Of a stretch of 64,000 nt of DNA, positions 1-9,763 are shown one piece after another. Both the position numbers and the translations under genes were made by a program. The stretch's first letter is position 1. The number at the start of each line of letters is the position of its first letter. Below the pieces are notes generated by a model. The model worked only from the letters and a program-made list of their open reading frames with translations. It was not told the DNA's origin and did not search any database. Origin of the DNA: Methanolobus sp. (GTDB lineage Archaea; Halobacteriota; Methanosarcinia; Methanosarcinales; Methanosarcinaceae); the NCBI GenBank assembly GCA_029762595.1, contig JARVGJ010000005.1:52774-116773 (forward strand), written 5' to 3'.

Positions 1-1
1 C

Positions 2-844
2 CGCCAGAGGCACGCTGACAGGATAAAATCGGAAGGCTTTAAGATGACCGGCATATGGGGTGAAGCAACCTGTAAATTCAGCTGTTCTGAAGATGCCCCG
101 GAAGATGATTACGATTATATTCTCATTTCCTCAAAGTCCACTGCAACTGAATCAATATGCAAGGAGTTTGCGGATATCATTAAAGGCAGGGAAGTCGTCA
201 GTATGCAAAACGGCATTGGAAATGAGGAAATCATTGCAAAGTATACTGATAAGGTAATAGGTGGCACTATAATAACCGGATTTGAATGGACAGGCGATGC
301 ACAGATACATGTTTCAGTGGAAACCGGACCTATGAACCTTGGAAGATTCCCTTCCGGGCTCGATGAAAGTGTTCTCAGGCTTGTTGAACTGATAAAAAGT
401 GCAGGGATCAGGGTTAGCGGAACAGAGAACATTATGAGTTCGGTCTGGTCCAAGGTCCTTTACAATTCCGCACTCAATCCCCTTGGTGCTGTGATGGGTG
501 TTTCCTATGGGGAACTTGCGAATTCACATGCATGGAGTATCATTGAGAATATTGTGAAAGAAGCTTTCATGGTCACTGAAGCAGAAACAGTTGTGTTTCC
601 ATGGAAGACAGCAGATGAGTATCTTGCCTTCCTGCATGATTTCCAGCTGCCCAACACAGCAGATCATCATTCCTCCATGTACCAGGACATCTCATCCGGT
701 AGGAAGACCGAGATCGATTTCCTTAACGGTGCAATAGTATCAAGGGCAAAGGAACTGGGAATCGATGCACCATACAACACATTCATTTCAGAGCAGATAC
801 GCTTCATGGAAGCATTGCAGGCAGAAAAACAGAAACATGAATAA
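2..844 (+). CDS. panE: 2-dehydropantoate 2-reductase (ketopantoate reductase), 5' end cut by window edge
   Basis: NADPH-dependent reduction of ketopantoate to pantoate for coenzyme A synthesis. The frame is open from base 2, and the residues before the first ATG (base 44) read as normal family sequence, so the start lies outside the window and the NADPH-binding Gly motif is missing only because of truncation. Visible are the end of the Rossmann domain (an SMQNGIGNEE segment typical of ApbA/PanE) and the helical C-terminal domain with the VWSKVLYNSALNPLGA segment that carries the family's catalytic Lys and substrate-binding Asn. The DUF-free length after the cut fits a roughly 300-residue enzyme. 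The next gene starts 43 bp downstream on the same strand. Confidence 0.9.
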   Translation, partial: RQRHADRIKSEGFKMTGIWGEATCKFSCSEDAPEDDYDYILISSKSTATESICKEFADIIKGREVVSMQNGIGNEEIIAKYTDKVIGGTIITGFEWTGDAQIHVSVETGPMNLGRFPSGLDESVLRLVELIKSAGIRVSGTENIMSSVWSKVLYNSALNPLGAVMGVSYGELANSHAWSIIENIVKEAFMVTEAETVVFPWKTADEYLAFLHDFQLPNTADHHSSMYQDISSGRKTEIDFLNGAIVSRAKELGIDAPYNTFISEQIRFMEALQAEKQKHE

Positions 845-887
845 GGATAAAAACAAAAGTTGAAACTAAGATTGGAACAGTGATCAT

Positions 888-1457
888 ATGGCAGTCAGGT
901 CAGTAAGTGAACTTGTGGAACAGGGTTTTGAAGCTGTTGAAAAGGAAATACTTGAGTGCACAGACTGTCAGCTTCATGAAACTGTAAGCAACAAGGTGAT
1001 CAGCAAAGGTTCCAAAAGTCCCAGGGTTGTTTTTGTAGGCGAGGCACCCGGCAAGAACGAAGATGAAACCGGTGTCCCTTTCTGTGGCAGGGCAGGCAGG
1101 AACCTCGATAGCATGATAGAGTACATGGGGCTTTCAGGTGATGACTATGCCGTTATAAATACGATCAAGTGCCGCCCCCCTAAAAACCGCAATCCCCTGA
1201 AAAGTGAGATCAGGGCATGTAAACCATTTCTTGAAGCACAGATAGAACTGCTTGGTCCTAAGGTAATCATCCTGCTTGGAAACACTGCAGAAAAGGCATT
1301 TTGTAATGGTGAAAAACTGGAGTGGGGAGTTCCAAAAACAGTGGAAGGAAAATACACCCTCCTTAAGATCTATCACCCGGCTGCTCTTATATACCAGCGC
1401 TCAAGGATCGAGGAACAGAATGCACTGATCGATAATAACAGGCATTTATGGGAATAG
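888..1457 (+). CDS. Type-4 (Fe-S) uracil-DNA glycosylase
   Basis: Removes uracil from DNA as the first step of base-excision repair. The 189-residue protein has the family-4 signature: 4Fe-4S cysteines at C24, C27, C95 and C111, motif A GEAPGKNEDETGVPFCGRAG (residues 51-70), and the C-terminal HPAALI motif with H163. Size and motif order match the thermophile UDG family. An SD-like GTGATC sits just before the ATG. It follows panE by 43 bp and may be cotranscribed with it. The cluster makes it oxygen-sensitive, in keeping with an anaerobe. Confidence 0.92.
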   Translation: MAVRSVSELVEQGFEAVEKEILECTDCQLHETVSNKVISKGSKSPRVVFVGEAPGKNEDETGVPFCGRAGRNLDSMIEYMGLSGDDYAVINTIKCRPPKNRNPLKSEIRACKPFLEAQIELLGPKVIILLGNTAEKAFCNGEKLEWGVPKTVEGKYTLLKIYHPAALIYQRSRIEEQNALIDNNRHLWE

Positions 1458-1519
1458 ATCCATCTATATTACTTACAAAAAAGTTACTTACAAAAAAGCA
1501 TCAAAAATAGGGGCCAGTT

Positions 1520-1753
1520 TTATTCTTCAAGGTCCCTGGCTATCTCTTCTGCTATCTTTGCGTTCATAAGGAGGTCATCCACCGTAGCTATCAGTGAACC
1601 GATGCGCTCCGTTGAGATGTGGATGGATACAGCATCTTCTGTGATCTCAGTATGCATGTTTGTCAGGTTATCAGGAGCCAGGGAATTTGCAATTCTCTTT
1701 GCAACCTGCATGGCACCTTCATCCCTGAATTCTATAGTTGTAGTAATTTTCAT
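1520..1753 (-). CDS. pcc1: KEOPS complex subunit Pcc1
   Basis: Small dimerisation subunit of the KEOPS complex, which makes t6A37 on ANN-decoding tRNAs together with Kae1, Bud32 and Cgi121. The 77-residue protein has the Pcc1/LAGC fold pattern: an N-terminal strand (MKITTTIEF), a helix with VAKRIANSLAPDN, then strands and a C-terminal helix. Its ATG overlaps the TGA of the upstream nuclease gene (ATGA), so the two are translationally coupled. A second Pcc1-like protein is encoded at 43873-44109. The other KEOPS genes are not in this window. Confidence 0.85.
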   Translation of the reverse strand: MKITTTIEFRDEGAMQVAKRIANSLAPDNLTNMHTEITEDAVSIHISTERIGSLIATVDDLLMNAKIAEEIARDLEE

Positions 1754-3090
1754 TCAGCGTTCTCCTGGTTTGGGAGTTGTTGAGCGACTATCTCATCGAC
1801 TTTGGCAATGAACTCTTCTGCAGTTCCCGGAGGTATCGAGGCACCGGATGCAACATTGTGTCCGCCGCCCTCACCACCCACCAGCTTTGCAGCCTCCCGA
1901 AGTGCAAATGAAAGATCAAGTCCCTTTTCCACAAGTGCACGGGTGCCCCTTGCAGAAACCTTGACCAGTTCATCCACCTGGTTCACTGCAACAAATGGCA
2001 TTTCAGGATCAACGTATCTGACAAAGGTGCTGGCTATCATTCCGGTGGATTCCATGTCCTCTCCTATCAGGTATCCGATGCTTTTTCCCTTTTTGACCAT
2101 ATCCATACCTTTCTTGATATTCTCAACAATGGATATCTGGTGGGAAACTGCCATATCCCTTGCCTCTTCCAGGTGTGTCTTATCCCTCATACAGATGGAA
2201 AGTCCCATACCTCCTTTCTCGGCTTTGCCGCAGGTATTCAGTATTGCAACAAGGTCATAGACATTAGGGACCAGTTCCTTATTAAGGAGGTACACATCAC
2301 CGATGGCTGCATCAATGGCTTCGGGACTGGCATGTTTTGCCAGTTTCAGGGCAACTGCCGATGTGAGTTTCTTTATCCTGTCAGTGTCAAGGTCTTCAAT
2401 ATTACCATGCAGTCCAAGGATATCAAGGAAACTATCTATCTTATCCCGGTCACCGGTGATATCAAGATATGGTTCGGGTGTGTACTCTAACACTCTGGCA
2501 AGGTCCCCATCACCTATACGTAGTCCCTTTTTTACTGATATGACCCCGGCGTTGACTGCTTCTTCCAGTATATGGCCATTGATTGTACTGAAAAGCTGTT
2601 TATCACCTACAGCACCTGCTATGGCAAGCCCTGCCAGGTCGATGTTCCCTGGCTCCATTTCCATTGCCACAAGGAAGGTGGTCCCGGAGCCTGATACATG
2701 CATTGCCCCGTCTATGCCCACAAGATGAGGATTCACAAGCACTTTAGCTGGCGTCTCACCAACCGGAACATGGTGGTCGAGAACGATGATCTCCTGTTCT
2801 ATATCTGATATCATCTCTGACTGCCCGCTGCCCATATCGCAGAACAGGACCAGGTCGTTTTCCGAGGTACTGGACTTTACCATCTCAACAACAGATGTAT
2901 CCAGTCTTGGCACAATACTTGTATGAAAACGGATGCCTTTTCTTATGAGTGCCTGGCAGATTATCCCTGCAGATGTAAGGCCATCTGCATCGTTATGCGA
3001 TATGACACGTACATATTCGTGTTTTTCAATGATATCCGCTGCCTCTCTTGCCAGGGCTTTAAGTTTTTGCATCTCAATATTCAGGTTCAT
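1750..3090 (-). CDS. Archaeal RecJ-like DHH nuclease (GAN type)
   Basis: Single-strand-specific exonuclease of the DHH/DHHA1 superfamily; archaeal members associate with GINS in the CMG replisome (GAN). The 446-residue protein has motif I SHNDADGLTSAG (31-42), a motif II aspartate in FCDMGSG (84-90), the DHH motif in LDHHVP (104-109), and a C-terminal DHHA1 domain ending with the GGEGGGHNVASGA segment. All metal-binding acidic and His residues look intact. In many archaea this gene directly follows rpsO and precedes pcc1. Here pcc1 is still coupled to it, but rpsO lies about 6 kb upstream with the glm genes in between. Confidence 0.88.
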   Translation of the reverse strand: MNLNIEMQKLKALAREAADIIEKHEYVRVISHNDADGLTSAGIICQALIRKGIRFHTSIVPRLDTSVVEMVKSSTSENDLVLFCDMGSGQSEMISDIEQEIIVLDHHVPVGETPAKVLVNPHLVGIDGAMHVSGSGTTFLVAMEMEPGNIDLAGLAIAGAVGDKQLFSTINGHILEEAVNAGVISVKKGLRIGDGDLARVLEYTPEPYLDITGDRDKIDSFLDILGLHGNIEDLDTDRIKKLTSAVALKLAKHASPEAIDAAIGDVYLLNKELVPNVYDLVAILNTCGKAEKGGMGLSICMRDKTHLEEARDMAVSHQISIVENIKKGMDMVKKGKSIGYLIGEDMESTGMIASTFVRYVDPEMPFVAVNQVDELVKVSARGTRALVEKGLDLSFALREAAKLVGGEGGGHNVASGASIPPGTAEEFIAKVDEIVAQQLPNQENAE

Positions 3091-3122
3091 CCGAGTCTCC
3101 AGGTTAATGATGGCAAGGTGCC

Positions 3123-4331
3123 TTAATTAGTTTTTCTTTTGTACGTTACGACTTCACCAGGTGTGGTAAAGCTTCCCGGATCCATCATAGTGCCGATGTT
3201 AATGCTGGTGTTGATGCCGGTGTGGACCTCATCGCCCATTATGACCCCAAGTTTTCTCCTTCCGGTATCCACCATTTCTCCTTTCACCATTGTTCTTATG
3301 TTCCGGTTATCGTGCCGGAGGTTGGCTATCTTTGTTCCGGCACCAAGATTACAGGCAGTACCAATGACACTGTCGCCAAGGTATGAAAGGTGGCCTATTT
3401 TAGTTCCATCCATTATTATGCTGTTCTTAACTTCAACAGCATTACCTACGTGTACATTGTTTCCGATGGCTGTTGAAGCCCTGATGAAGCAGTTTGGACC
3501 TATATCGCAGTCATCTCCTATTATGACAGGACCCATTATATAGGCACCATTGCGGACAATGCTGTTTTTGCCAACCTTTACATTCCCGTGAAGTGTTGCA
3601 TAAGGCTCAATGGTACCTTCGCGGATGTTATCTATATTATCAAGCAGGACCTTGTTTGCGTCCAGCATGTCCCAGGGCCTTCCGATGTCTATCCATTCAG
3701 TTGTCAGTATCTCAAAACCAATCATGTACCCATCTTCGATCATCATTTGCAGGGAGTCTGTGATCTCATATTCTCCTCTTTTTGACTTTCCAGTTCTCTG
3801 TATATAGTCAAAAACGATCTCGTCAAAAAGATAGATGCCGGCATTTGCAAGGTTTGTGGGCGGATCTTTGGGTTTTTCTATGATCCTGGTGACATTGTTC
3901 CCGCTGGTCTCAATTACGCCGAAATGGGATGGTTCTTCAACTTCCTTCACACTGATGACTGCATCCTCTGTTCTTAACATCAGCTGTCTGATATGTTGGG
4001 TACTCACGAGCATGTCCCCGTTGAGCACAATAAATTTTCCTTCAACATACCCATTTGCACAGGCTATTGCATTTGCGGTTCCAAGCTGTTCTTCCTGGCG
4101 CACATATTCAATATTGATGCCAAAAACACTTCCATCATTGAAATAATTCCTTATGGCATCTTCCCTGTAACCTGTTACAATGAGGAACTCACTGATCCCG
4201 GCATCAATGGCAGCTTTAATGGTGTGTTCGATCATGGGTTTGTTAGCTATTGGAAGCATAACTTTGGGCTTTGACGAAGTAAGCGGTCTCATTCGTGTGC
4301 CTTCACCGGCAGCGAGTATCACTGCTTTCAT
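3123..4331 (-). CDS. glmU: Bifunctional sugar-1-phosphate nucleotidylyltransferase/acetyltransferase (GlmU-type), copy 1
   Basis: Predicted to acetylate GlcN-1-P and transfer UTP to form UDP-GlcNAc, like the archaeal MJ1101/ST0452 enzymes. The N-terminal RmlA-like domain has [18 protein letters not shown]; the C-terminal half is a left-handed beta-helix with hexapeptide repeats and a [13 protein letters not shown] acetyltransferase segment that includes the Lys/Asn/His typical of the family. ATG at 4331 is chosen over GTG 4340 because the GTG lies inside the SD (AAGGAGTG); this ATG overlaps the glmM stop (ATGA). A paralogue of almost identical layout is at 7531-8748; copy 1 keeps the more canonical motifs, so it is the better GlmU candidate. 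Confidence 0.85.
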   Translation of the reverse strand: MKAVILAAGEGTRMRPLTSSKPKVMLPIANKPMIEHTIKAAIDAGISEFLIVTGYREDAIRNYFNDGSVFGINIEYVRQEEQLGTANAIACANGYVEGKFIVLNGDMLVSTQHIRQLMLRTEDAVISVKEVEEPSHFGVIETSGNNVTRIIEKPKDPPTNLANAGIYLFDEIVFDYIQRTGKSKRGEYEITDSLQMMIEDGYMIGFEILTTEWIDIGRPWDMLDANKVLLDNIDNIREGTIEPYATLHGNVKVGKNSIVRNGAYIMGPVIIGDDCDIGPNCFIRASTAIGNNVHVGNAVEVKNSIIMDGTKIGHLSYLGDSVIGTACNLGAGTKIANLRHDNRNIRTMVKGEMVDTGRRKLGVIMGDEVHTGINTSINIGTMMDPGSFTTPGEVVTYKRKTN

Positions 4332-5635
4332 TGGAGGCACTCCTTTACAATATCCTCTATCCTGGCATGAAGCCCTTCAACATCTTTTCTTGCCTCTGCT
4401 GTTATCCTTATCTTTGCTTCGGTTCCCGAGGGTCTGACAAGTACCCAGCCTTCTTCCATATCAACCCTGATGCCATCGATACTGGAAACCTTGCCCATGC
4501 TGTGAAGCTTTGTTCTGACCTTTTCCATTACCTTTTGTTTTACTGCATTATCACAGGCAATAGTGCTTCTGAGAGTGGGATACTCTGGCAGTTCTTCCCT
4601 GAGAGCAGCCAGGCTCTTTTCGCTGACCACGTCCACAAGTAAGGCTGCAGCATAGATGCCATCCGGGCAATATGATATTCGGGGAAATATCCAGCTTCCA
4701 GAGGGTTCACCGCCAAAATCCGCTTTCTGCTTTTTCATTTCCTCTGCTACATATACGTCACCGACCTTTGTGTGGATCACATTGGAACCTGGCAGTGAGT
4801 CATCAACCATCATCGAGGTGTCAACAGGGACAACTACCAGGGGACTGCTTTTACCCTTACATTCATAGCGTGCAAAGATGGCAAGCATTTCGTCCCCTGA
4901 AAGGAAGACGCCATTCTCATCCACTGCCATCATCCTGTCGGCATCTCCATCATGGGCAATGCCGATATCAGCTTCAAAAGACTTTACCGTCTTTTTGAGC
5001 ATCCAGAGATTTGCATCGTTAGGTTCGGGATTACGTGCCGGGAAGTATCCGTCAAGCTGGGAGTTAAGCGTGATGACCTCACATCCCATTTCCCTTAAGA
5101 GGTATGGTGTAATGGTTCCGCCAGCACCTCCGCCACAGTCCACAATAACCCTCACAGGGGCACCTTTGGCGTAGCTGCGTATCATGTCGATGTGGTCACG
5201 TACTGCATTCCCATATGATGAGACCTTTCCCACCATGTCCCATGGTGCATATACGAAATCCTCTTTTTCGATTATGGACTCTATATCTTCCTGCTGGGCA
5301 GAATCAAACGCCATACCATCTGGATTCCACAGCTTGATCCCAACATACTCGGCAGTGTTGTGTGATGCGGTTATCATTACACCGCAATCATAGTTACGGG
5401 CAGCATATGCAAGAGTTGGCGTGGTTACAAGCCCAACCCGGACAACATCACATCCTGCAGCCATCATTCCTGAGATTACTGCCAGCTCTATCATTTCCCC
5501 GGCCAACCGGGGGTCCCTTCCAATGACGGCAGTCTTCTTAGATCTTCCAAGGGCCATGCCCACTTTCAGGGCAAGGTCCACGGTTATTTCTATATTTGCA
5601 AGACCGCGGATGCCCGATGAACCAAATAATCTCAT
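4328..5635 (-). CDS. glmM: Phosphoglucosamine mutase (alpha-D-phosphohexomutase family)
   Basis: Converts GlcN-6-P to GlcN-1-P, linking GlmS to GlmU. The 435-residue protein has the four-domain phosphohexomutase layout: phosphoserine loop with TASHN and the catalytic S91, Mg-binding loop DGDADR (229-234), sugar-binding GGEPSGSW (around 313), and phosphate-binding RPSGTEAK near the C terminus. The residues after TASHN are TAEYVG instead of the usual PPEYNG, a mild departure in the active-site loop. It lies 55 bp after glmS and overlaps glmU copy 1 by ATGA, so glmS-glmM-glmU form one operon. Phosphomannomutase activity cannot be excluded by sequence alone. Confidence 0.87.
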   Translation of the reverse strand: MRLFGSSGIRGLANIEITVDLALKVGMALGRSKKTAVIGRDPRLAGEMIELAVISGMMAAGCDVVRVGLVTTPTLAYAARNYDCGVMITASHNTAEYVGIKLWNPDGMAFDSAQQEDIESIIEKEDFVYAPWDMVGKVSSYGNAVRDHIDMIRSYAKGAPVRVIVDCGGGAGGTITPYLLREMGCEVITLNSQLDGYFPARNPEPNDANLWMLKKTVKSFEADIGIAHDGDADRMMAVDENGVFLSGDEMLAIFARYECKGKSSPLVVVPVDTSMMVDDSLPGSNVIHTKVGDVYVAEEMKKQKADFGGEPSGSWIFPRISYCPDGIYAAALLVDVVSEKSLAALREELPEYPTLRSTIACDNAVKQKVMEKVRTKLHSMGKVSSIDGIRVDMEEGWVLVRPSGTEAKIRITAEARKDVEGLHARIEDIVKECLQ

Positions 5636-5690
5636 TCAATATCCTCTCATAGAAAAATCATACATTACAAATCATACATTATCATTAAAC

Positions 5691-7520
5691 TCATTCAACG
5701 GTCACACTTTTTGCAAGGTTCCTGGGTTTATCGATAGAACAATACTTTGCCAGTGCAGTATAATATGAAAGCAACTGGAGGACCACAGAAGAAAGCACCG
5801 GGGCCAGCAGCTCATGCGATGTAGGTACCCGGAGCACAACATCAACATACTTTTCGATCTCAGTATCATCGTCATCAGCAACAGCGATGACAGTTGCATT
5901 GCGTGCCTTCACTTCCTTGATGTTGCTAAGTATCTTCTCATATGTGTGCCCTTTAGTGGCTATCGCCACCACAGGGGTGTCCTCGGTGATCAGTGCCAGA
6001 GGTCCGTGTTTTAGCTCACCTGCTGCATATCCTTCTGCATGGATGTAGGATATCTCCTTAAGCTTCAGGGCACCTTCAAGGGCCACTGGGTAGTTCAGGT
6101 AGCGTCCTATGAAGAAGTAATCATGCTTGTCTGCAAACTGCATGGCACACTCATTGATAACCTCTTTCCTGCCAAGCACTTTCTGGATCTGTCCCGGAAG
6201 GCGTTTTATACCAACTATAAGATCCTTTGCCTCATTTGCACTGATAATCCCCCGTATCCTTCCAAAATTGATCGCAAGCATATAGAGTGCTATCAGCTGG
6301 GCTGTGAACGTCTTTGTTGCAGCCACTCCTATCTCCGGTCCTGCCCTGGTGTAGAGTACACTGTCAGCTTCTCTTGTGATGGTACTCCCAACGACATTGG
6401 TAATGGCGATGCTGCGACATCCATAGGAGCTTGAACTTCTTACGGCAGCCAGGGTGTCTGCTGTTTCCCCTGACTGGGTTATGGCTATGGTCAGTTCCTC
6501 ACCGCAAAGCACAGGATTACTGTACCTGAACTCCGATGCTGTCTCTACATCAGTATGAAGTCCGGCCAGTTTTTCAAACAGGTATTTACCGAGTATCCCT
6601 GCATTCCACGAGGTTCCGCAGGCTATGATGGTAGCTCTTCTAAGCCTTTTTATCTCTGCAGGATCGAGATGGAGCTCATCAAGGGTTACTGTTCCTTCAA
6701 GTTCTGACAGTTTGCCGGCAAAAGTGTTCTGTATTGAAGTGGGCTGTTCATGTATCTCTTTTAGCATGAAATGCTCATAACCTGCCTTCTCAGCAGCCTC
6801 AAGATCCCATTCGATGGTTTCCGTGTCCCTTGAGAGACGATTCCCTCCCTGGTCGAATATCTCAATGGAGCCGGGTCTTAAAAGGCCGATCTCATTGTCA
6901 TTGATAAATATCACTTCTTTGGTGTGCCTTAAAAAAGCAGTGACATCGGATGCTGCATAGTTACTCTCCTCTCCAATGCCTATTACAAGAGGGCTATCCT
7001 TTCTGGCAAAAGCCAGTATATCCGGTTCTTCGGCACATAGAGCTGCAATGGCATAGGAGCCTTCCAGCTCTTTTACAGTTTCTGCCAGGCCATCAAGAAG
7101 ACATTTATTCCCATTACAGTTCATATTGAAATGCAAAAGGTGGGCAATGACCTCAGTATCCGTATCTGACAGGAACTCATATCCAAGCCCTGACAGCCTT
7201 TCTTTTAGCTCCAGATAATTTTCAATGATGCCGTTGTGAACAACAGAGACATTGGAAGACAGGTGTGGATGTGCGTTCCTTGTTTCGGGTTTCCCGTGTG
7301 TGGCCCATCTTGTATGACCTATGCCGGTGCTTCCCGTTACATTCTGTGGAATGACCGTTTCCAGATCTTTTATCATGCCAGCTATCTTGTATGTCTCAAG
7401 TGATCCGTTAAAGACCGTGACCCCGGCAGAATCATATCCCCTGTATTCAAGCATTTTAAGCGATTCAAGTAAAATGGGAACTGCCTGCTCTGAACCTATA
7501 TATCCAACTATTCCGCACAT
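5691..7520 (-). CDS. glmS: Glutamine--fructose-6-phosphate aminotransferase (isomerizing)
   Basis: Makes GlcN-6-P from fructose-6-P and glutamine, the entry step to amino sugars. The start is taken at 7520 so that the protein begins MCGIVGY and Cys2 becomes the N-terminal nucleophile; a good SD (GAGGTGATTGAA) precedes it, and the in-frame codons further upstream would bury the Cys. The class-II glutaminase domain spans about 1-220 and is followed by two SIS sugar-isomerase domains with TQSGETADT and a C-terminal LAKSVTVE ending typical of GlmS. Full length is 609 residues. It starts 10 bp after the stop of glmU copy 2. Confidence 0.95.
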   Translation of the reverse strand: MCGIVGYIGSEQAVPILLESLKMLEYRGYDSAGVTVFNGSLETYKIAGMIKDLETVIPQNVTGSTGIGHTRWATHGKPETRNAHPHLSSNVSVVHNGIIENYLELKERLSGLGYEFLSDTDTEVIAHLLHFNMNCNGNKCLLDGLAETVKELEGSYAIAALCAEEPDILAFARKDSPLVIGIGEESNYAASDVTAFLRHTKEVIFINDNEIGLLRPGSIEIFDQGGNRLSRDTETIEWDLEAAEKAGYEHFMLKEIHEQPTSIQNTFAGKLSELEGTVTLDELHLDPAEIKRLRRATIIACGTSWNAGILGKYLFEKLAGLHTDVETASEFRYSNPVLCGEELTIAITQSGETADTLAAVRSSSSYGCRSIAITNVVGSTITREADSVLYTRAGPEIGVAATKTFTAQLIALYMLAINFGRIRGIISANEAKDLIVGIKRLPGQIQKVLGRKEVINECAMQFADKHDYFFIGRYLNYPVALEGALKLKEISYIHAEGYAAGELKHGPLALITEDTPVVAIATKGHTYEKILSNIKEVKARNATVIAVADDDDTEIEKYVDVVLRVPTSHELLAPVLSSVVLQLLSYYTALAKYCSIDKPRNLAKSVTVE

Positions 7521-7530
7521 TTCAATCACC

Positions 7531-8748
7531 TCAGATAACTATCGAATCTGCGGGTATGTCCTCTGAGATGGTTTTGCCGGAGCTGATGCGACAGTTGGAG
7601 GAAATCATATTTCCTGCACGAACAAGGACATTCCCTCCAATCTCAGCATCATCTCCCACGATCGTACCAAGTATCTCCGCATGTTGCAGTTCGCCCTCTA
7701 TCTGAATAAGCATATCATTGCCTTCCTCGGTTATGAAGTTAGGGCCAGTTGCAACGTTGCTTCCAATAACAGAACTGGATATATTGCTATGGGTGCTTAT
7801 GCGCACGTCATTCATAAGGATACTGTTCCTGATCTGTGAGAAGGAGGCAACTGATACATTACTACCGATGCTTGTAGAAGGTAGTATGACAACACCAGGT
7901 CCGATGTCGCAGTTGTCTCCTATGATAACAGGTCCCACTATATATGATCCTGCCCTGATGGTAGTGTTCTTTCCTATGTACACATTTCCTTTGATGCTCA
8001 CTCCATCTTCTATTTTTGCGTCTTCAAGGTCTTCCTCCAGGTTACCAAGTACTATTGTGTTTGCTTCCAGCAGGTCCCAGGAGTAAGCAGCATCAAGCCA
8101 TTCTGCGTTCGTTACTGCCATTGTCACGCTCATCTTGGAATCTATCATTGCCTGCAGGGTATCAGTGATGGCGTATTCACCAGTTGGGGATATTGGTGTC
8201 TTTTCGATCATTTCGAATATTTCCTGCCTGAAAAGATAAATTCCTGTGTTTATCAGGTGGCTCACTAAGGTCTTGGGCTTTTCAATTATCTCACTGACAT
8301 TTTTCCCTTTTGCAACTATCACCCCATAGTCGCTGACATCATTTTTTTTGCATGCAAGGAGTGTGGCATCACCTCCTGCACCTCTTATAAGGTCGGATAT
8401 TACATCCGGTCCGATAATGTTGTCTCCGTTGACGACGATGAACTCTTCTTCATCAGCAGAGATCTTCTGCCGTGCCTGGAGAATGGCATGAGCCGTACCT
8501 ATCTGGGCTTTCTGCTCGATGTATTCTATTTTCACACCGAAGTTGATCCCATCCTCAAAATAATCCATGATACGTTCTTTTTTGTATCCTACGATCAGTA
8601 TGATGTCCTTTATATCGTTTGCCACAAGGGCGTTTATAACATGTTCAAGTATCGGCTTGTTTGCCACTGTAAGCATTACCTTAGATCTTGTAAGTGTTAG
8701 AGGCCTGCACCTTTTACCTTCGCCGGCTGCAAGGATGATAGCTTTCAT
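7531..8748 (-). CDS. Bifunctional sugar-1-phosphate nucleotidylyltransferase/acyltransferase (GlmU-like), copy 2
   Basis: 405-residue paralogue of the gene at 3123-4331, with an N-terminal RmlA-like nucleotidyltransferase domain (LAAGEGKRCRPLT, catalytic-loop Lys in MKAIILAAG context) and a C-terminal left-handed beta-helix. The nucleotide loop has K-R-C-R where most relatives have T-R-M-R, and the acetyltransferase end lacks the NLRHDN segment present in copy 1 (it reads PNFITEEGND). This suggests a different sugar or a non-acetylating role. It is the first gene of the glm operon and is preceded by a close TATA box (8770-8780), so the mRNA probably has little or no leader. Substrate is not assigned. 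Confidence 0.8.
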   Translation of the reverse strand: MKAIILAAGEGKRCRPLTLTRSKVMLTVANKPILEHVINALVANDIKDIILIVGYKKERIMDYFEDGINFGVKIEYIEQKAQIGTAHAILQARQKISADEEEFIVVNGDNIIGPDVISDLIRGAGGDATLLACKKNDVSDYGVIVAKGKNVSEIIEKPKTLVSHLINTGIYLFRQEIFEMIEKTPISPTGEYAITDTLQAMIDSKMSVTMAVTNAEWLDAAYSWDLLEANTIVLGNLEEDLEDAKIEDGVSIKGNVYIGKNTTIRAGSYIVGPVIIGDNCDIGPGVVILPSTSIGSNVSVASFSQIRNSILMNDVRISTHSNISSSVIGSNVATGPNFITEEGNDMLIQIEGELQHAEILGTIVGDDAEIGGNVLVRAGNMISSNCRISSGKTISEDIPADSIVI

Positions 8749-8769
8749 GGCATATAATGTTCTTTAAAA

Positions 8770-8780
8770 CAATTTATAAG
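8770..8780 (-). promoter_or_regulatory. TATA box of the glm operon
   Basis: On the minus strand the sequence reads CTTATAAATTG, centred about 28 bp before the ATG at 8748. With the usual archaeal spacing this gives a nearly leaderless transcript for glmU copy 2 and the following glmS-glmM-glmU genes. The rest of 8749-9046 is AT-rich, with several TA-rich tracts and no ORF that I can support. Confidence 0.5.
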
Positions 8781-9046
8781 TTCCCTTTTCAAGTATTATT
8801 ATGTCTGCAAAAATACCACATATATACCATATATTATACAATACAATGGAATATAATGGAATAAGCGATACGCTGTAGTAATGCCGGTCAACAGTAATAT
8901 CGCTTAACAGTAAGTAATTAGTAGATGTGTTATACGAAGTTCCTGCTGGCCGACATTAATGAACAGGAAAAAAAGAACGCATTATAAAAAGAGCAATTAT
9001 GTTTGACCGTAGCCAAACATAATGGAAATGATCATGCAGGATTAAC

Positions 9047-9505
9047 TTATCTGGTGATAAGCATCTCTGCAGTATCTGGTTTATATTTCCAGTCAGCTGG
9101 AAGGACCTTTGAGGACTGGTAGTATTTGACCAGTCTCCTGATCTTGGATTCGGTATTCTGGAGGGAACGCTTGTTATGAACATCCTTGTGGTTGTAGTTC
9201 ATGTGTTTCCTCATACCGATAGCCCTCACGATAAGGTTGTATAGATCCTCAGGGACAGCGAATTTTTCGCCATTTTCTCTGAGTATCTGTGTGATCTTCT
9301 TGCCTGTAGCGATCTTAGCATCAGGTACTCCGTATTTGTCCCTGAGTACCATGCCGATCTCACTTGTGCTGATACCCTGCTTCCACAGGTCAGTCACTAC
9401 TTTTGTCACTTCATCACTGGTCATTGTTGACCATGCAGGTGCTTCAGTGCGAAGTGGTCTTGTAGGTCCGGAGTTTCCTTTCCTACGGGTGTGCATTTTT
9501 GCCAT
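9047..9505 (-). CDS. rpsO: 30S ribosomal protein uS15
   Basis: Primary-binding small-subunit protein that contacts the 16S rRNA central domain. The 152-residue protein has the archaeal/eukaryotic extension ([19 protein letters not shown]) and the S15 core with [29 protein letters not shown]. Length and the N-terminal extension match archaeal uS15. It is on the same strand as the pilin-like operon upstream and the glm operon downstream, separated from them by 258 and 298 bp, so it is probably its own transcription unit. Upstream (9555-9577 and 9592-9619) are two short inverted repeats that may end the preceding transcript or fold in its leader. Confidence 0.97.
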   Translation of the reverse strand: MAKMHTRRKGNSGPTRPLRTEAPAWSTMTSDEVTKVVTDLWKQGISTSEIGMVLRDKYGVPDAKIATGKKITQILRENGEKFAVPEDLYNLIVRAIGMRKHMNYNHKDVHNKRSLQNTESKIRRLVKYYQSSKVLPADWKYKPDTAEMLITR

Positions 9506-9554
9506 TAGCTTCCTCCTGGTAATTATTATTTATTTAATCTGTTTATGAATAATC

Positions 9555-9619
9555 TCTGATCCATCATATGGGTCAGATATTTGATCCTTACCAGGTTGTT
9601 GAACATGGGAGACAACCTG
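9555..9619 (-). terminator. Two tandem short inverted repeats between pilin-like operon and rpsO
   Basis: The first (9555-9577) pairs TCTGATCC with GGGTCAGA around ATCATAT with one imperfect position; the second (9592-9619) is a perfect CAGGTTGT/ACAACCTG 8-bp stem with a 12-nt loop. They occupy the 258-bp gap between the end of the last pilin-like gene and rpsO. They could end the hisS-pilin mRNA, or be leader structure of rpsO. No long U tract follows on the minus strand, so the terminator call is tentative. Confidence 0.35.
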
Positions 9620-9763
9620 ATAATATGTTAATATGATTGGCGAAGTGCTTCCTATGAATACCATCATCTCTTATATATGTTATGATTGCAGCCAGCGCAG
9701 TGATTTTCTGTATCTTCCACGCGAGATTGGATACGTGGTCTGGAATTATCCTCTCCTCCTTCC

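Noticed and set aside
5691..7529. GlmS start three codons upstream (MIEM...)
   Set aside because: It would hide the catalytic N-terminal Cys; the SD fits the ATG at 7520.
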